Both the position numbers and the translations under genes were made by a program. This document shows positions 53,699-63,127 of a stretch of DNA of 64,000 nt, piece by piece. Positions within the stretch are counted from its first letter, which is position 1; the number at the start of each line of letters is the position of its first letter. Origin of the DNA: Plazaster borealis (taxonomy: Eukaryota; Echinodermata; Asteroidea; Forcipulatida; Labidiasteridae); NCBI GenBank assembly GCA_021014325.1, contig CM037473.1, positions 4,217,501 through 4,281,500 on the forward strand. Reading direction: 5' to 3'. The notes beneath the pieces are model-generated. The model had not been told where the DNA came from and did no database searches. It saw only the letters and a list, made by a program, of their open reading frames with translations.

Positions 53699-55492
53699 TC
53701 TACAATGTTGAGTTGGGTGCACTTTTTCTCTTCATTGAAAACAAGATCGCATCGACATCTCCAAACATTAGTCATTATGGCAACAATAATCATAGAGACA
53801 GAGGATATTGGTGTTAAAATTCGTGTACAATCCGTGTAAGACAAAAAAGCGCCAACCAATAAGTGGTCAACAACCAGGGTTGAACCGTAGTCTTGCATTT
53901 TTATAAACAAATGCTCAATAGTTTCTGCGTCAGAATCACAGAGTGGACACTCGACTTTTTCTGTGATTTTCATACGAAAAAGTTTGTCCCACTCCCAAGT
54001 TGGGAAGATCCTGTGATAAAGTCAAAAAATCATATTTTTACCTTTAGCATCTAAAAGGAAGTTTTTTTATGAATTTTACCCAAACTTCAGTCCAGTTGAA
54101 ATCTTTAGGAAGATTTCAAATCTGAACCAATTTTTCTTGGGCCTTTGGCAGGACAAAGTCTCTGGCTATAAGGGCTTGGTAAACAATTTCGGTGGACAGT
54201 TTTGAAAATGTCGCAAAATCCTCTACTCGATGATCAATTTTTTTATTCAGCCATCTGCTAGGATGATTATTTTCTGGTATTTTTTTGTGCTATGTTTTTT
54301 TTCCTCTTTTTTTTGGTTCCTTTTATTGCCTTGTATTGTATTTGTTGTTATTGAATTGTTGAGGTCGAATAAATAACTACAATAATAGCAACATTATTCC
54401 AAACACATGCCAGGATCACAACTCATTAACTTTTTTTCTGAGTTTGCTTTACAGTTTGTTAGTAAAAAAATTGTATTTGTTCTGATAGTGTATTTTTAAG
54501 TGGAAACATCCTGTATAACTTGGATAAATGGGCCCATTGTTTTAAGCTTAAGCAGTTGTCCTTAAAATTTGATACATTTTATATCTCTTAAATAACATGG
54601 TTTACAAAACTATTCATCAAATTTTAATCAACGTCCTTCATTTTTCTTTTCATCGCTTGTTACGCACAAAGCTGGAAATGTATGTTATCTGCAAATCAAT
54701 TTTAATGATGACAAAAGTGAACGAACCTATCATAAACAACCATGGACTTTAAAAGTTTCCTGAACCGAAGCAAAAATCTTAATTTTACAATCCATGAGAG
54801 TTTATTGTTTTTTTGTTCTAAATAGGACACCATCAAAATGAAAATGAGAATTTCATTTCGCATGTCCTCTGCGTGTAGCACGAGTTACCGATGTTCGCCG
54901 CTGTCCCATTATACAACAGTAAAACAAACAACAATTGTCAAAATACTATGAGGATCTAGCCTTGAATATTGCTTGTTAAAATACCACAAATCAAGATTCC
55001 AACCAAATCGTTTAATATCTGGAGCATAAAGTATGTCAAAAGACACCTTAAAGTGTAGCACAAGTCACAGTAGAATTGCCCATAAGAATAATAGGCCTAT
55101 ATCATGTATGTTGGTCTTTTATTAGTGTCGCTTGTTCTATCTCTCTCTGAACCAAGTCCAAGTTGTATACGTAAATAATTATAGCAAGGAGAGCTTTTCT
55201 AGTTCGTTCAAACATGCTAAAGCCCAACAGCTTCAGGGGACTCCGCCCCCTGAACCCCCGCCAAGGGCTTCGCCCCTGGACTCCACAGGGGCCCTTGAGC
55301 GGGCCCCTGGACCCCACGCCGTAAATGATCCTGCTGTGTCCCCCCACACTTCAAGACGGGTTGACGCCCCTGTGTTAAAGCAAACTGAATAAACATTGAT
55401 ACCTCACCATGCAATGCCTCGAAATCCACATACATGTATCATTCATACTGACTGGTGTATATGTACAGTCTGCTTGGCACTGGTAGTCACCC

Positions 55493-55500
55493 ATGCAAAT
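55493..55500 (+). promoter_or_regulatory. octamer ATGCAAAT, displaced from B4 by the hAT-like element
   Basis: Same conserved block as before B2, B3 and B5, but here about 4.5 kb from the B4 ATG because 51306-55372 lies between. Without the insertion the spacing would be about 430 bp. Confidence 0.45.
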
Positions 55501-57040
55501 GAGGGAGACTGAGAGAATTTTTCCTCCATTGACACGCCTAGAAATTATTTCAACAATCACAGGAAAATGGATTGGCTTTCAAAACCGCTTTGACATTTTC
55601 GTGCGTGCAGTGTTTGTATAACTCATGAATGACAGCACAACAGTTCTCCACTGAACCGAATAGCTCAGAAACTCAAAACAAGTTTATGTATTAATTTATT
55701 TGTTTCATAAAGCATCAACAGCGCAATCGCCAAAAATTGATAAACATTTTTGTATAATAATTAACAATAACATTCCATAAAAGGACCCAAATATATACAA
55801 CGAACACAATCATTAAAATGGACGAAAAGACCAGGCTCATTCTGGGCCAGACGTGCCCTGCGTGTGCGTGGGCCCCCGCAAAGCACGTCTGGTAGATGTT
55901 TTACAACTTTAACAAGTCTGACTAAAAGTTGAATACATTTTTTTCTAAATGCAAGTTCGCCCCAAACAAGGCTGAAAGCCACTCTAAAGGGTGTTTACAA
56001 GAAGAAACATTGAAGTAGGATTTGAAACTTTGCATGGTGGGAGTACAATCAAGTAAGGTTTGCGGTGACACCATATACATATATCTCGTTTTGAGCTGTG
56101 GTGGTTCTGAGAAAAACCGGTGTTCTGTGTTGTTGTTTTTCGGTCAAAATACCGATTCCTCTCAGAACCACCACAACCCATGAAGAGAACAGCAAACCTC
56201 ACTTGATCGAAGAAATCATTTAAGATGAAAATAAGCTGAAGGAAGGAATTGGTATTCCCCCTTAAAACGGTCTAGATAGTAGGATGGAGGAAAAACATGC
56301 ACCAGGCAGGGAGTTCCAAAGAGATGCAGTACGTGAAAAAACCCCTGTTGGAATGGCTTTTTGTTCTACACCTCGGAACAGCTAAAGTGTATGGGTGATT
56401 ACTTTACTGGGATTAACTACCGGTACAACATGATTAAGTCAAGTACAACATGATACAGAAATTGTAAGGCTGCCCCTTTGCTGTCTCATTCTACTTGTAT
56501 TACATGTATTTACATAAAGTGAGTTAAAAACCATTCGCGTAACATTTTGAATTTAGGCTTGCATGTCACTTGTGGTTGAATAAAGCCCGTACACCTTCCT
56601 CTGTAGGGTTCGAAACAATGCACTTCAGGGGTTGCATAGGTGGCTTGTGTGTTAAGCGCTTGGCGCTCACCGCTGTGTGCCAGTTCTATATCCGGTTAGG
56701 GTCAGTGCAAACACGTTCAAATAGCACTTACGTTACAAGTGAGTTTGAAATTGTAAAAACTTATCTCGCATGCAATGTGGTATATTCAAACGAACACATA
56801 GCTGACTAATGTCTAGTATTTACTTTTGCTCCCTGTAAAAAGACCTACAATTAGTGCATTTCTATTATGCTTCTGCTTCTGCTTGATTACTGCGTAAACA
56901 CCCGAAAGGGTTATAGTCACGCAGGTGTAGTGTTGGCAGCGTATAAAGATAATTGCTATTGAAGCAAATGGATGAACACAACATAAATTGAAGTTACAGT
57001 TGGTAGTGCCCTCACAAGAAAAACAAGTAATAATAGTTTA

Positions 57041-57560
57041 AAGGCAGGGTGTACTTTTGGTAATTACTCCAAAAGTTAATGACCATAACAACTTACTTGG
57101 TTAAGGTCAAAAGGATCGATAGACCACGCTTTCACGGTCTGTATTCATACTGAAAATCAAAATCAAACGAGCTTTTGCCCTTTTGCTATACGCGAGGTTT
57201 CCGTCCTCGCTGAGCTCGCCTTATGACACCTGCGGTCATAGCACTAGGGAGCTGTTGATATTATAAAACATGGTTAGAAACAACACCCTTTGAAGTATAG
57301 TTTCAGAGAAAGGGGAAATTTTTCACGCAAAAGATTAATTTTGAGAAAGGCTTCGGGCATGCATGAAGCCTTTCTCAGGCATCTGAAAGCACACAATTCT
57401 ATATGCAACAAGGCTATTTTTACTTCACTATTTTCCTTCAACTTTGTCGACCAAGTGAGCAAAAATGTTCTCAGGTTTGTTATTTTATGCATATGTTGGA
57501 TACTGGTCTTTGACAATTACCAAAAGATTATTTATAACAGTAATTATCAAATTAAAAAAA
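57041..57560. mobile_element. TTAA-type MITE, reverse orientation, with internal extra sequence
   Basis: Starts TTTAAAGGCAGGGTGTAC and includes GGTTTGTTATTTTATGCATA and TTGACAATTACCAAAAG, matching the inverse of the 33243/51901 family. About 57118-57243 is unrelated extra sequence. A 13-bp-stem hairpin (TGAGAAAGGCTTC / GAAGCCTTTCTCA) lies near 57340-57375. Confidence 0.6.
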
Positions 57561-58740
57561 AAGTAGAAAGTTAAATATGCAATAATAATTTGGGTAAGAT
57601 TTACGTAATATATGTTAATACTCGTGAACTACTTCACAACTCATCTAAATTGACAGTTTTACTCACACAATGTGTTATTTTTTAATGACACAAATAACTT
57701 GTTTTATTTTTTCGATGACTCTTACTTAAATTTAGTATTTTCTTACTCAACCTTTTTAACATAACTTTTTTTTACCAGTCATTTTCTGAGTGTAGATAAA
57801 TTAATATGCAATAATAATTGCCTAAGGATAATAAAAATGTAAATAAAAAAGTGATTAAAATGTAATTAATATATAAATTTTTCAACGGCTTTAGTGAAAG
57901 GTCCAACTGTGTGTTCACTTTTTGCTACCATGTCAAACTTGTGACGAACAATTCGATAAATGAAAAGATAAATCGTAAAATCCTCTGATGCTTTAAAATG
58001 TAAAACAAAACGTGTTTCACAATAATAGTCATGTGTACCAAAACATTATGTATAATAGCGTAGATCTTATTTGTATTAGCTTTTTTCTTCTTGTTTACCT
58101 TGTTTTCTATCTAGCAGTCTTGTTTGTTTACATGGAAAACAATAATTTTGACATTTTAAAAATATTTGTATTAATCAAACACAGTAAAGGAGGCTTGGCA
58201 ACAAATAATTTAATCTGAAATGCTTCGTGAATTTACTATAAATTTTCTCCACACTTGTTGAAGTGATCCGCCCCGCTCGTTTGGGAGTGGATGAACGGTC
58301 CTTTATTAAAAGTGGACGAGCATTCACCAAACATATATAATCCAAACGATGATATCCGAACATAAAATATATATCTCCTGCACCTAAATTATTTCTTAAT
58401 AACAAGAGTTACTGGCTTGATATAGCGCCAAAACACCCGGGAGGGGGGCGGAAAGGGTAAAGCCACCAACGCACCACCTACGTTGATTGAAAATAATCTC
58501 ATTCGACTCTTGCGACGTGAAAAGGTCGAAGCTCCGCTACAAAACTAAACCGCGAAGTACCGTACATTCCCTATGTACATGTATATATGTACAACATTTG
58601 AATTAAACGGTTGCTCCCCGAGTAGGCGGATTTTTCCCCCCAGGACATATAAGGCGTGTTTTACCTACTTTCGCGCGGGTGCACCAAACATGATGGTATA
58701 GTGAACGAAGAGCCTACTTCTAATACTTAACCATAAGCTT

Positions 58741-58955
58741 CTCTCCACAGACCGAGGGGTAAATGGGTACCTGTGAGGGCAGAGATGGTTCTTGTGATTT
58801 GTTGCACAAGGCTGTATACTCCCCCAGGGAGCTGAGGTGGTTTAAGGAATAATTTAAGGCCCAGTGAGGGGTAATAATGTGAAGCGCTTTGGGACGCCCT
58901 TCGGGCGTGAAAAGCGCTATATAAAAACTAACTATTATTATTATTATTATTATAC
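58741..58955 (+). mobile_element. 5'-truncated SINE tail
   Basis: The 3' part only: GTGAAGCGCTTTGGGACGCC...AAAGCGCTATATAAAAAC followed by ATT repeats (about 58936-58952). The tail style matches the SINE at 47569; the tRNA-like head is missing. Confidence 0.7.
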
Positions 58956-60079
58956 TAGTAACGGAAGCACCAGCTTTCAGGCTAATTTCCTAGTTTTTCA
59001 AAACGAGTTTTTTTTCTATGGGTAAGACCTACATGCCTATTGGCTAGGGTATTCAGCTACAGTATGCTCTATCTTGGTTCCCCAGATGAATACTAATTAG
59101 CCACCCTTCCCTTTATACATTTTACAAAAACCCTTTTCACAGTCCTGCAAAATTCCTCTTAGACTATTCCATTCCCACGGTTCCTCAAAAGAACCGTCAT
59201 TAAGTGACCAAAATAATGATAAAGTGTCCTCAGCCTGTGTTGCTCTGTACTCAATATCAAAAAAATCAAAGTGCGCACGCGCATCCTGGGTGGAATAAAT
59301 ACGCTCCCCGCTGCGTGCCGTTGAGACTGCCTGGACAAGTCAATTTTATCAGAGGGTATTAATATCTTTAAATGGTTTAAATTCCTAAAATTTGTATTCG
59401 TTTTTATTTTTTGCGTTGCCAACCGCTTCAGTAATTAAATAATTAAATGAACAACAGATATTTAACGTAAACGATATCTGTTTATGATGGGTATGTTGCC
59501 CCACAATTAATATTACCAGCGGCAAATGTTCCCGCCGTCCGTTGACGTCCGTTGACGGACGGTCGTTTGCACGCAAACCAAGTATAGGCAGAAACCATTT
59601 TCTATAAAAACCCTTCTAAAAATCGTCAAATATCTAGAGGATGTATGGGGGATTTTGTTTAAACTTTCAGGAATGAAAGATCCAATTTTGAAATACCACG
59701 TTCATCAGAAAAAAGCAGCGGATAAACGATAATAATTATGTTTAACCCTTTGTCGATATTTGTAGCCATTTTAGTGGAGACATTTTGTAATGAAATTCCC
59801 ACCTGGACCCATTCATACATAGCCGCTGCAATAAACCAACGGAAAATTGTCGGTAATATTTGTTGGCAGCCAGCCACATTGACCCGTATGACTTGCGAAG
59901 CACAGCATGAGATCAAAAGTAATTGTATATTTTTCGGGAGGGAGGAAAACCGGAGGGCCTGGAGAAAAGACCTTTTGGCACAACTCTACTCACATAAATG
60001 TCACGTCAGTGCAAAAAAAAACCGTCGTATCTAGCACGAAAATACTCGATGTAAAAATGTTGCATCTCGGCGTGTATAA

Positions 60080-61225
60080 TCAAAGGATGGTGTCATCATC
60101 AGTCTCACCCGCATTTGAGTTTCGTGCTCTCCTCATCACATGGGGACTAACTGCAGTAATAGTTGTGTCTGATAGAGGCCTACCGGATCCAGCATTGCAT
60201 CGAAATGCTTGAATGAAAGCAGATCGGTATTGTGCATGAATTGTGCCGTATATCAGTGGATTGACTATGGTGTTTAATAAAAGAGGAAGGTTAGAAAACC
60301 ATGGTCCATTCCTTACCACAGCATATAATTCCTCGGTAAATGGAACTTGTTTTATGCTTAACACATAATAAGTTATACCGGTCACAATAGATGGTGTCTG
60401 GCAGATGAAGAACACAACTCCGTTGGCGATCAGAACTTGAGCAACTTTGTTTCGACTTTGCTGTGCCTTGTGGTCTTTTCCATTTATAAAAGTAGCACTC
60501 CTGCGTTTGTTTAATGCATAAATGATCCTTACATACATACAAACATTGGCAATCATTGCAATGAACCAGGGTACCATTCCCACAGGTGCTGTGACAAAAT
60601 ATGCAATTATATTTAGAGGACCACATAACGTTATCTCTGTTGGATAATCTTGGTACTCTTCAGGCCACTTGACAATATCCTTGAAAATAAAAGTTGAAGT
60701 GCCCAGTGTTGTTGAGCAAGCAAATATCAACCCCACCACCCAACAGATTGTGATCATTGTGTTGGTTCGGCGCCGTCCACGGATTTTCAGATGTTTCATA
60801 GGATGGCATACAGCAAGATATCTCTCAAATGACACTGTGGTAATCAGAGCAATGGATGCAAAGTATCCGGTGTTCTTCAAAAACTCAAAAATGAAACACC
60901 CCGCATGACTTTTTGAGATAGAAACGAATGCCACATGAGGGGATGCTGCGTAACTCAAAATAATGTGCACAATGCTAGTCACGGTAAGGTACAGAAGATC
61001 AGCCAGGGCCAAATGTGCCAAGCAGATATTTGTTGCAGATCTGATTTTGGGAACACGAACAATGACGAACAGAAAAGCTGAATTATTGATAACCCCAAGA
61101 GTCAAGATGATCGGTATAATGACGGTAATTATGATGGTGTCCTGTGTGGAATACACAAAAAATTTAACTTGGTCCTCAGTTATGTTACGTGGATGGTTCT
61201 CGTCTACCGTGCTATTATCCGCCAT
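60080..61225 (-). CDS. B5: class A GPCR, subfamily B
   Basis: An intronless receptor of 381 residues from MADN (an alternative ATG at 61234 adds MYT). Landmarks are complete: Asp 2.50, TM3 Cys, ERY, TM4 Trp, ECL2 Cys in TLCGPLN, FFICQTP, NPLIY, and a DDTIL C-terminus. ECL1/TM3 is of the HVAFV...CFIFEFLKNTG type shared with B2. ECL2/TM5 (CGPLN...AYFVTAPVG) matches B3, and ECL3 (GITYYVLSIKQVPFTEE) is nearest B4. The N-terminus has NHPRNITEDQVKFF and STQDT in place of SPEDT. Upstream and downstream flanks match B3. It is the right-most complete gene in the window. Confidence 0.94.
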   Translation of the reverse strand: MADNSTVDENHPRNITEDQVKFFVYSTQDTIIITVIIPIILTLGVINNSAFLFVIVRVPKIRSATNICLAHLALADLLYLTVTSIVHIILSYAASPHVAFVSISKSHAGCFIFEFLKNTGYFASIALITTVSFERYLAVCHPMKHLKIRGRRRTNTMITICWVVGLIFACSTTLGTSTFIFKDIVKWPEEYQDYPTEITLCGPLNIIAYFVTAPVGMVPWFIAMIANVCMYVRIIYALNKRRSATFINGKDHKAQQSRNKVAQVLIANGVVFFICQTPSIVTGITYYVLSIKQVPFTEELYAVVRNGPWFSNLPLLLNTIVNPLIYGTIHAQYRSAFIQAFRCNAGSGRPLSDTTITAVSPHVMRRARNSNAGETDDDTIL

Positions 61226-61641
61226 TGTGTACAATTATAGCTGGCAGTGTTTCCTTCAGGATGCTCCTATTATGAGTGTTTGACTATGTGTGGTCCATGA
61301 GACCAATTAGAACTCACTCCGCGGCGGTGAAGTGAATAACGAGAAGTCCCCTCAATCCACCTAGCGAAAGTACTAGTCCCGCAGATTTTCTACCCTCCGT
61401 AGTAGTCAATAAGCAGGACACGTGGTCTCCCGAATTCCGAAATCTACTCCGCGGCAGTAGAATAAATAGCAAGACGAGTTCTCAAAGAACAACATGAAAC
61501 AGGAAAGTAGATATACACACGGTGTTACCGCAATCTGAATATACATTGATACCTCACCATGCAATGCCTCAAAACCCACATAGGCCTACATTTGTGTATT
61601 ATTCATGTGTATGTACAGTCGCTTGGCACTGGTAGTCACCC

Positions 61642-61649
61642 ATGCAAAT
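61642..61649 (+). promoter_or_regulatory. octamer ATGCAAAT upstream of B5
   Basis: Same conserved block as before B2-B4, about 417 bp upstream of the B5 ATG. Confidence 0.45.
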
Positions 61650-62429
61650 GAGGGAGACTGGGGGAATTTTTCCTCTACTTTATACACGCCTAGAAATTAT
61701 TTCAACAATCACAAGTAAATGGATTGGCTTTCAAAACCGCTTTCGTGCAGTGTTTGTATAACTCCAGAATGTCAGCACAATAGTTCTCCACTGAACCGTA
61801 CGTAGTTCAGAAACTCAAAACAAGTTGTGAATACATTTTGTTTTAATGCAAGTTCGCCCAAAACAAGGCTAAAAGCCACTCTTTGTATTAAAGGGGCTTA
61901 CAAGAAGAAAACATTTAAGTGGGATTTGAAACTTTGCACGGTGGGAGTACAATCAAGTAAGGTTTGCGGTGACACCTTTTTTTTTTTTTCAAACTACAAA
62001 TTCTTCTTAGAACCATCACAACTCATAGAGAGATTTATTTACATCGTGTCCCTGCAAACCTCACTTGATTGAAGAAAACGTTTAAGATGAAAATAAGCTG
62101 GGAAGAAGGAATTGATATTCCTCTTAAAACAGTCTAGATTGTAGGATGGAGGAAAACATCGCCAGACAAGGAGTTTGACTTTCTTGTTCTACATCTCGGA
62201 AAAGCTAGAGTGTATGGGTGAGATTACTTTACTGGGATTAAGTACAACATGATTAAGTACAGCATGATACAGAAATTGTAATGTTGCTGTCCCTTGCAGT
62301 CTCATTCTACACTGGTATTATTTACAAGTGAGTTAAAACCATTCGCGTAACATTGCCTGTGTACACCTTCCACTGTAGGGTTCGAAACAATGCATTCAAG
62401 GGTTGCGTATAGGTGGCTTGTGTGTCAAT

Positions 62430-63125
62430 AGACTGTGCAAGTCTCGCGCATATTTGAACTTCCGGGACCATTGTGGTCCCAACCATATGGAGATTTACGT
62501 GGGCAAGATTTTGTTTTGTCAATTATTTTAGTTTAACGTGGCTTATGACCATGAAAAATACATATGTTGTTGGGAATGTAATATTTAGTGATTAAAAAAC
62601 ATGAAAGTAAAATCAATTCAACCATATAACGAAGAAAACCCGAGAATTAAACTTGACCTCAGCTTCCGGTTGCTGCAAAAAAATAAGAATTTTTTGCTCA
62701 CCTCCGATCACAAAACTTATGTAAACGCTCGTTTTTGATGCGCGATGATAATCGCCAGATGCTGTAATTGCAACGCGAAGCCTTCTCAATGGTTGTTGAG
62801 GCGTCAGTGTCCTCTATAAACTGCGTCAAGCATTAATTTTAGGCCCGTGTGACCATCGCGAATCAACGTAAGTGGTTTCTGAAAAGTTAACATCAAATAA
62901 GCATCCTGGTCCCAGAGTTTCAATTTTGCTTCAATAATAATTAACACATTATTTGTGTATTTATTATAAAAACTAAAACTGATTTTATAAACATGTAATG
63001 AGTATTTTTGTTGTTCAGATTTTGTCATTAGATATAATTAAAAACAAAGACTTGATTTCAGAGAAAAAAATGTTCTTCGTTTGACGTGTTTTCTCGTTCT
63101 GATACGCGCGAGACTTGCACGGTCT
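62430..63125. mobile_element. 696-bp TIR element in the array B spacer (inverted copy)
   Basis: Same family as 14919-15600 and 18944-19629, in the opposite orientation. Ends AGACTGTGCAAGTCTCG and CGAGACTTGCACGGTCT, with AT on both sides. The matching B3 spacer (about 44880-44900) is the empty site GTCAATTGG. Confidence 0.85.
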
Positions 63126-63127
63126 AT

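Larger units (their letters stand above)
52395..54260 (-). mobile_element. LINE C-terminal relic with zinc-knuckle, split by a nested element
   Basis: Minus strand: RIFPTWEWDKLFRMKITEKV near 54010-53955, then CPLCDSDAETIEHLFI (53949-53902) as in the zf-RVT module of LINEs, then VWRCRCDLVFNEEKK and QLNIV. At 53699 the element at 52441-53698 interrupts. The LINE frame resumes as EVFKQALKNVLIKERS below 52440, exactly in frame once one copy of the TCTAC duplication is removed. Confidence 0.75.
51306..55372. mobile_element. 4.07-kb hAT-like element upstream of B4
   Basis: Ends CAGGGGCGTCAATCC and GGTTGACGCCCCTG, flanked by 8-bp duplications TGTTAACG (51298-51305) and TGTTAAAG (55373-55380). B2, B3 and B5 flanks are uninterrupted here (TGTTACCG in B2 and B5). 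CAGGGG ends with 8-bp duplications are typical of hAT elements. No transposase was recognised. The interior is a patchwork: a TTAA-type MITE, a LINE relic and a second hAT-like element. The GC-rich words GGGGCTTCGCCCC near its right end recur in the nested element. Confidence 0.88.
55381..59699. other. upstream flank of B4 (type shared with B2)
   Basis: Resumes the array flank after the hAT-like element. It contains the octamer, the GC hairpin (about 55848-55893), the GAGTTGTGGTGGTTCT-type inverted repeat (about 56045-56215), a LINE relic (56240-56350), a TTAA-type MITE fragment and a SINE tail. 56396-57670 and 58195-58984 are absent from the B2 flank. No gene was recognised. Confidence 0.6.
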
